From Chitinophaga oryzae (GTDB taxonomy: Bacteria; Bacteroidota; Bacteroidia; Chitinophagales; Chitinophagaceae), in assembly GCF_012516375.2 (NCBI RefSeq), contig NZ_CP051204.2:248001-312000 (forward strand): a stretch of 64,000 nt of DNA. Direction: 5' to 3'. The position numbers and the translations under genes are program-made. The notes beneath the pieces were generated by a model. It had not been told where the DNA came from. It saw only the letters and a list, made by a program, of their open reading frames with translations, and did not search any database. Position 1 is the stretch's first letter; every line of letters starts with the position of its first letter. Below, one piece after another: positions 25,771 through 33,763 of this stretch.

Positions 25771-26025
25771 ATGTTGAAATTTTTACTATACATGTTTTTT
25801 GCGTGGCTGCTGTACAAGCTGGTATTTGATTTTATCATACCGGTTTACAGGTCCACCAAGGCGGTTCGTAAGCAGATGAGCGACATCCAGCAGCATATGC
25901 GTCAACAGTATGAGCAGCAGCAGGCTGCCCAGCAGGGTTATAACACCCAGCAGCAGTCCTCCCAGCGACCAGGTTCGCAGCCGCCCAAAAGAGACGATTA
26001 CATCGACTTTGAAGAAGTTAAATAG
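25771..26025 (+). CDS. DUF4834-family small membrane protein
   Basis: The 84-residue protein has one N-terminal membrane segment (LLYMFFAWLLYKLVFDFII), a Gln-rich linker (residues 37-66) and the acidic C-terminal motif DDYIDFEEVK typical of DUF4834 in Bacteroidota. Function is unknown. It has its own promoter and a strong terminator. Confidence 0.85.
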   Translation: MLKFLLYMFFAWLLYKLVFDFIIPVYRSTKAVRKQMSDIQQHMRQQYEQQQAAQQGYNTQQQSSQRPGSQPPKRDDYIDFEEVK

Positions 26026-26050
26026 AAAAAGGCCGCGATGCGGCCTTTTT
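26026..26050. terminator. Bidirectional intrinsic terminator
   Basis: AAAAAGGCCGC-GAT-GCGGCCTTTTT is a perfect 11-bp stem with a 3-nt loop and T runs on both strands. It lies between the convergent DUF4834 and HAD genes. Confidence 0.92.
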
Positions 26051-26068
26051 TATTATCTCTTATTATCA

Positions 26069-26695
26069 TCAGCCGTTCTGCGGCCGGAAAATATCCAGTA
26101 TCGTTTTCGGAGCCTGCAGGTGAAGCGTTTGTAAGCCCACCACCTTCGCCCCTTCTATGTTGGGCAACGTATCATCAATAAATAAGGTCTCTTCCGCTTT
26201 CAGGTCGTTCTCGTCCAGCACCATCCGGTAAGACTCAGGGTCAGGCTTCCGGTAGCCCATCAGGTGGGAATAATACGCCTTGTCGAAAAACACCGACAGT
26301 GACGGGATGCCCCGCGTGTCCTGGAGGATCTTATTAAACGTTTCCAGGTGTATCGCATTCGTATTGCTCAGTAAATACATACCGTAATGCTGCCTTAGCT
26401 GCTGCAGCAGCTGTAGACGTTGCAGGGGGAAGTCCAGCAGCATGGCATTCCAGGCCGCGATGATCTGTTCGTCCGTCACACCTTCGGCCACATGCTTCTT
26501 CATTTCCGCCAGAAAACCCTCCGGTGTGATATGCCCCGTTTCCAGGTTGTCGAACAACCGGGAACCCTTGAACTGGTTGTATAATTGTTCAAAATGCTGC
26601 ACCCCCAGCGCCGTGAAAGCCTCACGGGTCAACTGGTGGTCTATATTGAGGATCACCCCTCCCAGGTCGAAGATGATGTTTTTGATGTTTTTCAT
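26069..26695 (-). CDS. HAD-family (subfamily IA) phosphatase
   Basis: The 208-residue protein starts MKNIKNIIFDLGGVILNID, with the DxGGV variant of motif I seen in YihX-like enzymes, where the second Asp is replaced by Gly. Motif II is LLSNTNA, motif III has the Lys in GYRKPDPESYR, and motif IV is FIDDTLPNIEGA. It is probably a sugar-phosphate or other small phosphatase; the substrate is unknown. The ATG at 26695 is preferred over the upstream Met at 26704. Confidence 0.85.
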   Translation of the reverse strand: MKNIKNIIFDLGGVILNIDHQLTREAFTALGVQHFEQLYNQFKGSRLFDNLETGHITPEGFLAEMKKHVAEGVTDEQIIAAWNAMLLDFPLQRLQLLQQLRQHYGMYLLSNTNAIHLETFNKILQDTRGIPSLSVFFDKAYYSHLMGYRKPDPESYRMVLDENDLKAEETLFIDDTLPNIEGAKVVGLQTLHLQAPKTILDIFRPQNG

Positions 26696-26780
26696 GGGAT
26701 ACAAAGAAAGCAGATTTTTTACAGTATAGGCGTATCCGTGCCTATAGTAAAAAAAATTTAGGATAATTCGGGGAAATAAT

Positions 26781-26788
26781 TAACTTTG
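26781..26788 (+). promoter_or_regulatory. -7 promoter motif for the tRNA gene
   Basis: TAACTTTG (TAnnTTTG) lies 38 nt upstream of the tRNA. Confidence 0.55.
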
Positions 26789-26826
26789 CCGTCCCTTGAA
26801 AAAGGGGAATTTAGTTCTTCGGAACG

Positions 26827-26900
26827 GCTCCTATAGCTCAGTTGGTTAGAGCACCTGACTCATAATCAGGGGGTCCCAGGATCATGCCCTGGTGGGAGCA
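26827..26900 (+). tRNA. tRNA with CAT anticodon (probably elongator Met), unusual T loop
   Basis: The cloverleaf folds fully: acceptor GCTCCTA with TGGGAGC (one G-U), D arm GCTC/GAGC, anticodon arm CCTGA-CTCATAA-TCAGG, T stem CCAGG/CCTGG and A73. No CCA is encoded. The D and anticodon arms resemble E. coli elongator tRNA-Met; tRNA-Ile2 (lysidine) is the alternative. The T loop reads ATCATGC instead of the near-universal TTCRANY, so T54-A58 is swapped to A54-T58. Confidence 0.85.
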
Positions 26901-26911
26901 CACTACACTAA

Positions 26912-26946
26912 AGGCTTTCAGCGGTTTTACGTTGGGAGCCTTTTTT
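26912..26946 (+). terminator. Terminator after the tRNA
   Basis: GGCTTTCA pairs with TGGGAGCC (two G-U pairs) and is followed by six Ts. Confidence 0.6.
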
Positions 26947-26947
26947 C

Positions 26948-26969
26948 ATTTGCATACAATTTGCATACA
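26948..26969. repeat. Tandem 11-bp direct repeat ATTTGCATACA x2
   Basis: ATTTGCATACA occurs twice head to tail 47 nt past the tRNA. It could be integrase arm-type sites of a former element, or an operator; no integrase is present. Confidence 0.6.
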
Positions 26970-27061
26970 AAGGACGGCAAAGTATAAGCGTCATTTACCT
27001 ACCCCGTTGTTATCCATTTTTAGGGCCATTGACTTTAGCCTTCCAAGGAGCTGCTGCGTAG

Positions 27062-27430
27062 TCAATATGGCAATATCAACAGTGACTTTTGCTTCGATGT
27101 TACTAAGCTCCGGCGCAATCCCGGAATCCGTCCGTGATTTCGGTAATAGGTGGCAGGCGACCAGTCACACGCCTTGTAGTAGGCCATGCGAAATGAATAA
27201 TCAAGCGCGGCGATTTCATTACGTGCCTTTTTGAGCATGTTAATTTTGCTTTTTCTCATGCTGTATGTGGTTGATTTGGTTAATAATTCAGGGTCGGTGT
27301 GGTGTAATACTTTGCTTATGGATGCCTTATACAGTAGTTCTTCCTGCGTAACAACTATCCAGTATGAATTTTCCAGTGAATCAAAAAGATACAGATTTGC
27401 TCCTGCTGTGAATCCTTTCCTTACGTCCAC
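27062..27430 (-). CDS. Unknown protein with FRx5AC(D/N)WSxxTxYR motif
   Basis: The 122-residue ORF begins at a GTG; the frame stays open about 19 sense codons further upstream with no ATG, so the true start is uncertain or lost. A possible internal start is MRKSKINML. Near the C-terminus it has FRMAYYKACDWSPATYYRN, closely matching FRQMVCTACNWSEPTFYRK in the gene at 44844. The helix pattern with a WSxxTxYR turn resembles a small DNA-binding helix-turn-helix (inference). It sits in an AT-rich stretch after the tRNA. It may be a decayed member of that family. Confidence 0.5.
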   Translation of the reverse strand: MDVRKGFTAGANLYLFDSLENSYWIVVTQEELLYKASISKVLHHTDPELLTKSTTYSMRKSKINMLKKARNEIAALDYSFRMAYYKACDWSPATYYRNHGRIPGLRRSLVTSKQKSLLILPY

Positions 27431-27797
27431 CGGTAGGTCTTTTCCTACAATGTGAAGTATAGGGATCGCTGTCGAGTTGTAGTATAATCATCACACAATT
27501 GTTTTATAGCCACAAAGCTGAGATGATTATGGGAAGCCGATTATATACCTAATATTAGGTTATGTTTTTCCGATCACTTTTCTGCCCTCAAAAAATGCAA
27601 TCGATGGCCAAAAATATTTGTTAATAATGTGTTATGCTCATAAAATTTTCGCAAATCGTTTTTTATTGTCAAAAGGTCTTATTTGCCTATTTCAGCTGAA
27701 GGTACTGTCATGACAATGATGCTTGCTACGCTTAATCATTGATTCATTTATGGCATGGCATGTTATTAGGAGGGATAAGGATCTAAAAATTAATTTT
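27431..27797. other. AT-rich intergenic region with a 14-bp palindrome
   Basis: I see no gene here. It holds the perfect palindrome ACCTAATATTAGGT at 27547-27560 and is visibly more AT-rich than the flanking core genes. No TAnnTTTG motif was found for the gene at 27798. Confidence 0.5.
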
Positions 27798-28031
27798 ATG
27801 GCTAATTTTTTTAAACCGTCAGAGGCCGGGACAGAGGCCAACTTGATTAATCTTGATTTAGTAAGGGCTATACGGGTTGAAAAGACAACCTCGTCTGCTA
27901 TTGTGTTCGTTTTTAGCGAATCAGAAATAATAAGGTTGGTATACTCAAACGATACCAATTTCAAAAACGATCTAAACTTTCTTGAACATCTGGCGCTATC
28001 CTCCAGCAAAGGGAAGTATTCACTAGCTTAA
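27798..28031 (+). CDS. Unknown small protein, first of a two-gene pair
   Basis: The 77-residue product starts MANFFKPSEAG. The frame is open upstream to 27723. It predicts mixed alpha/beta (DLVRAIRVEK, AIVFVFSESEIIRLVYS) and ends in a charged tail. I recognise no domain. The next ORF begins 11 nt downstream, so the two are probably cotranscribed. Base composition is AT-rich, unlike the neighbours at 26069 and 28923, suggesting transfer. Confidence 0.5.
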   Translation: MANFFKPSEAGTEANLINLDLVRAIRVEKTTSSAIVFVFSESEIIRLVYSNDTNFKNDLNFLEHLALSSSKGKYSLA

Positions 28032-28042
28032 AGATTAAGTGT

Positions 28043-28393
28043 ATGGAACATTTATCCAATCATTTCCATTCTGTATTTAAATCAACTGCTGAAGAGGCGG
28101 GGTATGATGTATACGGTACTTTAACAACACATCCGGTTGAACTCAAAACATTCGAAAACCAATCTCATCATTTGATCAGTGTTCAAATGATAAAAAGGGA
28201 AATTGTAGATGGGTTTTTAAATCCACCGGAAAGAAAGCTTTTCTACATTAGAGAGAATAGTGGAGCCTTTGAAATTGGGGCGATGAAAGGCGGACAGTTT
28301 GTCAAATCAGAATTAGCATTTGATAACTGGCTTAAAGATGTAGTGATGATGGCATATAAGGAAGGCGTAGAGAAGAAAAGGAGGATGGAATAA
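28043..28393 (+). CDS. Unknown protein, second of a two-gene pair
   Basis: The 116-residue product (MEHLSNHFHSVFKSTAEEAG) has no signal peptide or membrane segment and is highly charged, ending KKRRME. I recognise no domain. It follows the gene at 27798 by 11 nt. A 16-bp perfect inverted repeat 7 nt past its stop may terminate the pair. Confidence 0.55.
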   Translation: MEHLSNHFHSVFKSTAEEAGYDVYGTLTTHPVELKTFENQSHHLISVQMIKREIVDGFLNPPERKLFYIRENSGAFEIGAMKGGQFVKSELAFDNWLKDVVMMAYKEGVEKKRRME

Positions 28394-28400
28394 GAGACCT

Positions 28401-28451
28401 AGTCAATTAGCAATAACTCAACAATTCAGTTTGACTTATTGCTAATTGACT
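28401..28451. repeat. 16-bp perfect inverted repeat
   Basis: AGTCAATTAGCAATAA (28401-28416) is the exact reverse complement of 28436-28451, with a 19-nt loop. No T run follows, so it may be a processing stem or mobile-element end rather than a simple terminator. Confidence 0.75.
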
Positions 28452-28571
28452 AATCGTTTTGTAAACGATAGATTACTTGTTTGCTTGTTGTACCGGTAGT
28501 ATTACATAAAGTGTGTCGCGGTGAAAGATTAAGTTTCAAACGTTCACTAAATATAATTGATAATTGCGCCA

Positions 28572-28779
28572 ATGCCCGGAGACTATGTACTGTACACTGA
28601 ATTTAACTTTGTCCACACCTGGCGTGAAACGGAAGTGGTGGGATATTCAGACTACTACTACCGTGTCCAATACCCCAAGCAGGAAACACCGCGAAGACCC
28701 GGAGGCGGACGTAAAGAAAATGGTAACGGTGAACAAGCCCGGTGAGAAAGTAGAAGTGAAGCTGAAGAAGACGAGGTGA
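28572..28779 (+). pseudogene. Truncated, frameshifted remnant of the 433-residue secreted family
   Basis: The first frame reads MPGDYVLYTEFNFVHTW then ETEVVGYSD, matching MPGEYLLFTEFSFVHTY and TEVVGYTD near the C-terminus of the two intact genes downstream. After a frameshift and small deletion near 28665, the next frame gives MVTVNKPGEKVEVKLKKT and a stop, matching their last residues. About 350 N-terminal codons are missing. The left break coincides with the edge of the AT-rich stretch. Confidence 0.85.
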
Positions 28780-28807
28780 AAAGAACAACAGCATGATACA
28801 TCGAAAG

Positions 28808-28838
28808 GCTTTCAGCGATAATCCGCTGAAAGCTTTTT
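28808..28838 (+). terminator. Terminator after the remnant gene
   Basis: GCTTTCAGCG and CGCTGAAAGC form a perfect 10-bp stem with a 6-nt loop, followed by five Ts. It appears to survive from the intact ancestor of the remnant. Confidence 0.8.
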
Positions 28839-28889
28839 CTATTGTGTGCGTACTGGTTTCCCGGTATAGGCTGTACTTATTGAAAGGCG

Positions 28890-28920
28890 TAGTTTTGCAT
28901 AGTCAGATAAACTATCAGGA
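28890..28920 (+). promoter_or_regulatory. -7 motif and conserved leader of the first paralogue
   Basis: TAGTTTTG at 28890-28897 fits TAnnTTTG. The leader sequence at 28902-28920 (GTCAGATAAACTATCAGGA) is identical to that at 30294-30312 before the second paralogue. Confidence 0.65.
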
Positions 28921-28922
28921 CT

Positions 28923-30224
28923 ATGTTTTCTTTCTCCCGTAAATCGATCGTCATCGCCGCCGCAATGTTGCTGGCGGCGGTTTCAGGCAGCGCCCAGGAA
29001 CAGGGTAAATTTGATCCCAAACTGCTGAAGAGCGGCAACTATAAGCTGGCCTGCTATAAGGTGCAGGACGGCAACGAAACGCTGATCGGTACATTCGCCA
29101 TCGGCGTCAATACTTCCGGGGACAAGTTCTCCCTGACCACCACCACCGCTTTTCATGGGATGGACCTGTGGAACGATACCGCGGTATCCAATCTGAATAC
29201 CTTCCAGCCTATCTATCGCGCTTCTCATAACGATATGAGGGAGATGGTGCTGCACTTCGGAAATGATATTACCGGTTATCATATCGATAAGAAAACCGGT
29301 AAGAAGCGCCAGGTGAAAGAAGCGGGCGACCGGCCTTTTGTTGACAGTTACACCTACCCCTTCATCCTTTCGCTGCTGCCGCTAAAATCAGGCTACCAGA
29401 CGGATTTTCCGGTATATGACTACAAGCCTTCGAACAAAAACAACGTGAAGACTGCCGTTGTGAAAGAAGTGAAAAACAATGTCTATAAGACCCTCCACTC
29501 CGGCAGTCGCGACGTATGGGAAGTTACGGTGGAGGAACCTTCCACCGGAGAAAAGTCCATATCCTATATTGACAAAAAGAGCCGCCGTCTCTGGCAGGTG
29601 GACATCTTTACCAGCGGGCTGCAGGTGAGAATGATAGATACGGAATCTGATGCCAACACCATCAAAGCGCCTTTCGATAAAGCAGCGACCCTGAAAATGA
29701 TAACAGGTGGCAAAGCCATCATCTCCGGGCAGGCATTTGCCCGTGACCATGACCAGGGGCGCCAGCTATTGTCCAAAATACAGGTGATAAATATCCAGGC
29801 CAAGCAGGTGGCGCCTAAGGGCACCCAGGTGGTCCTCATTCCCTATAATGACTACTTTAAGGAATGGGTCAAGGTAAACGAATCGCAGCGGAAGAAAGGC
29901 CGGGAGGGTATCGCTCTTTCGGAAGAAGCTGCCGCGTGTATCAAAACCACTACCGTATACGATGATGCCGGTCACTTTGAATTTGTGAACCTGATGCCCG
30001 GCGAGTACCTGCTGTTCACGGAGTTCAGCTTTGTACATACCTATAGCCAGACCGAGGTGGTGGGCTACACAGATCACTATATCAACGGCATGTTCCAGTA
30101 TTCGTCTGCCAATACTGTTAACAATAGTTATAGCACCGGCGCAGGGGCAAGCATTCAGAAAGTGGTGACCGTGAGCAAACCCGGCGAGAAAGTGGAGGTA
30201 AAACTGAAAAAGACGAAGCAGTAA
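28923..30224 (+). CDS. Secreted DUF3108-like protein, tandem paralogue 1
   Basis: The 433-residue protein has a signal peptide (ending near GSAQ), a beta-rich middle resembling DUF3108-type domains (about residues 30-245: an IGTFAIGVNTSG strand pair, HNDMREMVLHFG, a VDSYTYPF segment, IDKKSRRLWQVD), and a C-terminal beta-sandwich-like part (about 265-410) with GHFEFVNLMPGEYLL, reminiscent of carboxypeptidase-regulatory-like or SpaA-type domains. No catalytic residues are evident. It is probably periplasmic or surface. The adjacent gene is a close paralogue of equal length, and a third copy upstream is broken. Function unknown; the DUF3108 link is from pattern only. Confidence 0.7.
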   Translation: MFSFSRKSIVIAAAMLLAAVSGSAQEQGKFDPKLLKSGNYKLACYKVQDGNETLIGTFAIGVNTSGDKFSLTTTTAFHGMDLWNDTAVSNLNTFQPIYRASHNDMREMVLHFGNDITGYHIDKKTGKKRQVKEAGDRPFVDSYTYPFILSLLPLKSGYQTDFPVYDYKPSNKNNVKTAVVKEVKNNVYKTLHSGSRDVWEVTVEEPSTGEKSISYIDKKSRRLWQVDIFTSGLQVRMIDTESDANTIKAPFDKAATLKMITGGKAIISGQAFARDHDQGRQLLSKIQVINIQAKQVAPKGTQVVLIPYNDYFKEWVKVNESQRKKGREGIALSEEAAACIKTTTVYDDAGHFEFVNLMPGEYLLFTEFSFVHTYSQTEVVGYTDHYINGMFQYSSANTVNNSYSTGAGASIQKVVTVSKPGEKVEVKLKKTKQ

Positions 30225-30281
30225 AGGCTTTCAGTATGAAATCTACTGGTTTACCAGTAGGTATTCCAACGCCGAAAAGCC

Positions 30282-30312
30282 TACTTTTGTGTTGTCAGAT
30301 AAACTATCAGGA
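30282..30312 (+). promoter_or_regulatory. -7 motif and conserved leader of the second paralogue
   Basis: TACTTTTG at 30282-30289 fits TAnnTTTG, and 30294-30312 repeats the 19-nt leader of the first paralogue exactly. The hairpin CTACTGG/CCAGTAG at about 30244-30260 precedes it. Confidence 0.65.
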
Positions 30313-30314
30313 TT

Positions 30315-31616
30315 ATGTTTTCTCCATTACGTAACTCAATATTCATCGCCGTAACGACATTATTTGCGGCTATTTCAGGGAGCGCTAACGCCCAGAGTAA
30401 GTTCGACGCCAATCTGCTAAAAAATGGCAAGTATACATTAGCTTGTTTTATGACCAATGAAGGCCGTGAACAGGCAATCGGTACTTTCACCTTCAATGTT
30501 AATACCACCGGCGATAAATTGTCGCTGACCGTTGTCACCGCGATCGCGGGACTGGAAGCGTGGAAGGATACCGCCGTGACCGACCTGAATACCTTCAAGC
30601 CGATCTATCTTGCTTCGCATAATACCATGAAAGACATGGTGGTGAACTTCGGCCCTAACATCACCGGCTATCACATCGACAAAAAAACAGGTCAGAAGAA
30701 AGTGATCAAAGAAGCCGGGGTCCCCTCTTTCGTGGACAGTTACACCTATCCTTTCCTGGTGTCAACGCTGCCGCTGACTTCCGGTTACAAGACAGACCTA
30801 TCCGTGTTTGAATACAAGCCTACCAACACCGACAATATGAAAAAGATTGTGGTGGATGAAGTGAGGAACAATACCTACGTTAGTAAGTTCACCGGCAAAC
30901 ATGATGTATGGGAAGTATCCGCGGTAGAACCAGCCACCGGTGATAAAATGGTTTACCTCATCGATAAAAAGACCCGTCGCCTCTGGCAGCTGGAAGAGTG
31001 GGCCAACGGTCAGCATGTCCGGATGGTGGACATGGAGACAGACTTCAACTCCATTAAGGCGCCTTTCGATAAAGTAGCCACCCTGAAAATGGTGAAAGGT
31101 GGCGACGCCATCATCGCCGGACAGGTATTTGCCCGCGACTTTAACGATAATGGCACCATATGGGCCAAAATGCAGGTCATGAATATCCAGGCCAAGCAGG
31201 TTGCTCCTAAAGGTACCCAAGTGATCCTCATCCCCTACAACGACTACTTCAAGGAATGGATCAAGGTCAATGAATCCCAGCGGAAAAAAGGCCGGGAAGG
31301 TATTGCACTTTCCGACGAAGCCGCCGAATGCATCAAATCTACCACCGTATACGACGACGGCGGCCACTTTGAGTTTGTGAACCTGATGCCCGGAGAATAC
31401 CTGCTGTACACAGAATTCAGTTATGTGCATTCTTACAGCCAGAACGAAGTAGTGGGATATACAGATCATTACATTAACGGCATGTTCCAGGGCACCAGTG
31501 CTAATACTGTCAGCAGGAACTATAACACCGGCGCCGGCGCCACCGTGAAGAAAGTGGTGACCGTGAGCAAGCCCGGTGAGAAAGTGGATGTGAAATTGAA
31601 GAAGACGAGAGCGTAA
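30315..31616 (+). CDS. Secreted DUF3108-like protein, tandem paralogue 2
   Basis: The 433-residue paralogue of 28923-30224 has the same signal peptide, DUF3108-like middle and C-terminal sandwich. The C-terminal third is the most conserved part (for example VAPKGTQV, LIPYNDYFKEW, ESQRKKGREGIAL shared), while the N-terminal domain has drifted (HNTMKDMVVNFG, IDKKTRRLWQLE). It has its own promoter and a terminator at 31635, so the copies are separate units. The pseudogene at 28572 looks slightly closer to this copy in its VKK-M/V-VTV segment. Confidence 0.7.
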   Translation: MFSPLRNSIFIAVTTLFAAISGSANAQSKFDANLLKNGKYTLACFMTNEGREQAIGTFTFNVNTTGDKLSLTVVTAIAGLEAWKDTAVTDLNTFKPIYLASHNTMKDMVVNFGPNITGYHIDKKTGQKKVIKEAGVPSFVDSYTYPFLVSTLPLTSGYKTDLSVFEYKPTNTDNMKKIVVDEVRNNTYVSKFTGKHDVWEVSAVEPATGDKMVYLIDKKTRRLWQLEEWANGQHVRMVDMETDFNSIKAPFDKVATLKMVKGGDAIIAGQVFARDFNDNGTIWAKMQVMNIQAKQVAPKGTQVILIPYNDYFKEWIKVNESQRKKGREGIALSDEAAECIKSTTVYDDGGHFEFVNLMPGEYLLYTEFSYVHSYSQNEVVGYTDHYINGMFQGTSANTVSRNYNTGAGATVKKVVTVSKPGEKVDVKLKKTRA

Positions 31617-31634
31617 ATACGTTTAATATATTGG

Positions 31635-31668
31635 AAGCCTTCAGCAGATGATGCTGGAGGCTTTTTTT
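31635..31668 (+). terminator. Terminator after paralogue 2
   Basis: AAGCCTTCAGC pairs with GCTGGAGGCTT (one G-U), followed by a run of Ts. Confidence 0.85.
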
Positions 31669-31833
31669 ATTCTGAGCAGACCGTCTTAGTGTTGTATATA
31701 GCATTAATCAGCTTTTCAATAGCCGTGTAAGTAAACGGTAAAGCTCAATGTCGTCATTTCGGTTAAATCAAAGCGCATTCCGGCTAAATCTAACATCATC
31801 TGGTTCCAGACCTTTGTATAAAAATGAGTCATT

Positions 31834-32802
31834 ATGAAAGCAATCAGAATTTATGAGTTCGGCGAGCCGGAAGTGATGAAAATTGTAGAAGTCGAACGCC
31901 CCGTTCCGGCACCAGACGAAATCCTGGTCAAAGTTTACGCTGCCAGCGTTAACCCGGCCGATTACATCATACGAAGAGGTGGAAATGAAGGCCTGAAGCC
32001 TCTCCTGAAGCTGCCGATGGGATTAGGTATTGACGGAGCAGGAATTGTAGAGGCAATTGGAAGTGAGGTGACCAAATTCAAAATAGGTGACCGTGTATAT
32101 GGGGTGCCTAACTATTTGGATGGCAGTTACACTGAATACCTGGCAGCTAAATCTGATCAATTTGCCCTTATGCCGCAGTCTGTCAGTTTTAACGAGGCCG
32201 GTTCGCTGCCGGCCTGCGCGCGTATGGCCTGGAGTGGAATGGTTGAGAAGGCTAAGATAAAGCCTGGTCAGCACGTACTGGTTCATGGCGCAGCCGGAGG
32301 GATCGGAAATCTTGCGTTACAGTTTGCTAAAGCTCATGGCGCTTATGTCATTGGGACTGCATCGGCCTATAATGCTGATTTTTTAAAACAGTTGGGCGCT
32401 GACGACGTGATTGACTACAACACACAAAAGTTTGAAGACATTGTGCGTGATATGGATGTGGTATTCAATGCCACTCCTACCACTACCGTCGATGAAGCAT
32501 TGCGTCTCCGGTCTGTCAAAGTTCTAAGAGAAGGTGGTATCTTTGTATGTACTCATGGCGTGTGGCCTGGTGACGAGTTTAAGGAATTACTCGCCAGGAA
32601 AAATGCAACTGTATCGATGGCGGGTGTTGATATCAATCATTATCATTGCCTGACTGAAGTGGCTAAATTGATTGACGCAGGAAAAGTAAAACCTGTTATC
32701 AGCAGGATTTATCCGTGGGAGCAGGCCGCTGAAGCGCACCGTGATAGTGAAACAAAGCACGTTCGGGGCAAAATTGTACTTCAGGTCCGTAAAGAAGATT
32801 AA
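31834..32802 (+). CDS. NADPH:quinone oxidoreductase-like MDR enzyme
   Basis: The 322-residue medium-chain dehydrogenase/reductase has the N-terminal GroES-like fold (GIDGAGIVEAIGSEV near residue 67) and the nucleotide-binding HGAAGGIGNLALQFAKAHG (about 151-169). Zinc ligands are missing, as in quinone oxidoreductases. It probably reduces quinones or enones with NADPH. An AraC regulator begins 5 nt after its stop on the same strand and may control it. Confidence 0.87.
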   Translation: MKAIRIYEFGEPEVMKIVEVERPVPAPDEILVKVYAASVNPADYIIRRGGNEGLKPLLKLPMGLGIDGAGIVEAIGSEVTKFKIGDRVYGVPNYLDGSYTEYLAAKSDQFALMPQSVSFNEAGSLPACARMAWSGMVEKAKIKPGQHVLVHGAAGGIGNLALQFAKAHGAYVIGTASAYNADFLKQLGADDVIDYNTQKFEDIVRDMDVVFNATPTTTVDEALRLRSVKVLREGGIFVCTHGVWPGDEFKELLARKNATVSMAGVDINHYHCLTEVAKLIDAGKVKPVISRIYPWEQAAEAHRDSETKHVRGKIVLQVRKED

Positions 32803-32807
32803 AGTCT

Positions 32808-33725
32808 ATGATGCACTATAAAACGATCAGTCAATGGTTCGAGGCCTGGCAACTGCCAATGCCTGAGCATCCGCTTATCAGTGTTTTTAAGGTAGATATT
32901 GCCAAAATCATGTATAGCGGCGAATCCGTGAAAGCTTTTTGCGACTTCTATTGCATAGCGCTGAAGCGGGTGACAGGCGCCGAAAAAATAAAATTAAAGT
33001 ATGGACAGCAACCTTATGACTTTAATGGTGGGATTATGTCTTTCGTATCTCCCGGCCAGGTGACGAGCCTTTCTGTCGACCAGGATACTGAAGTGAAGCA
33101 GTCAGGATGGTATGTAATTGTCCATCCTGATTTTCTGTGGAATACTGCCTTAGCGAACAACATTAAACGATATGAGTTCTGGGATTATACTGTAAACGAA
33201 GCCCTGTTCCTATCTGAAAAAGAGGAAGAGGTTATCATTAATATCATTGAAAATATACATCGGGAAACCCACGCTAACATTGACAAGTTCAGTAAACAGA
33301 TCATCATATCACAATTGGAAAGCCTGCTGAACTATGCTGAACGGTTTTATAACCGCCAGTTTGTAACACGCGAAAAGGCCAATCATCATATACTTGATCG
33401 CCTGGAAAAAGTATTGGAAACCTATTTAAGTAGTGGTCAACCAGCCACTAAAGGTGTTCCTGCTGTCAACGATATTGCTGCCATGCTCAATATGTCCCCC
33501 AAATATTTAAGCAGCTTGTTACGCCTGCATACAGGGAAAAACACGCAGCATTACATCCACGAAAAGCTGATAGAAAGGGCTAAAGAAAGAATTTCCACCA
33601 GTGAGCTTTCTATAAGCGAGATCGCTTATGAGCTGGGGTTTGAACATTTGCAATCTTTTAGCCGGTTGTTTAAAGCGAAAACACAACTTTCTCCCCTCGA
33701 ATTCAGGCGGTCATTCAAAAGTTAG
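32808..33725 (+). CDS. AraC-family transcriptional regulator
   Basis: The 305-residue protein has an unassigned ligand-sensing N-terminal domain and a C-terminal AraC-type double HTH (about residues 220-300: VNDIAAMLNMSPKYLSSLLR, then ISEIAYELGFEHLQSFSRLFK and LSPLEFR). A Met pair at the start leaves 32808 or 32811 possible. It probably controls the cotranscribed oxidoreductase. The 3' end is convergent with the sigma factor gene. Confidence 0.88.
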   Translation: MMHYKTISQWFEAWQLPMPEHPLISVFKVDIAKIMYSGESVKAFCDFYCIALKRVTGAEKIKLKYGQQPYDFNGGIMSFVSPGQVTSLSVDQDTEVKQSGWYVIVHPDFLWNTALANNIKRYEFWDYTVNEALFLSEKEEEVIINIIENIHRETHANIDKFSKQIIISQLESLLNYAERFYNRQFVTREKANHHILDRLEKVLETYLSSGQPATKGVPAVNDIAAMLNMSPKYLSSLLRLHTGKNTQHYIHEKLIERAKERISTSELSISEIAYELGFEHLQSFSRLFKAKTQLSPLEFRRSFKS

Positions 33726-33763
33726 CGATCACTTAACCCAGGAAAATTCCCGATGCTGTCGGA

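Noticed and set aside
26908..28817. 14-bp direct repeat AAAGGCTTTCAGCG at about 26910 and 28804 considered as att sites of the AT-rich patch
   Set aside because: Both copies lie in terminator stems, and a similar AAAGGCTTTCAG follows the first paralogue at 30226; a terminator motif explains them better.
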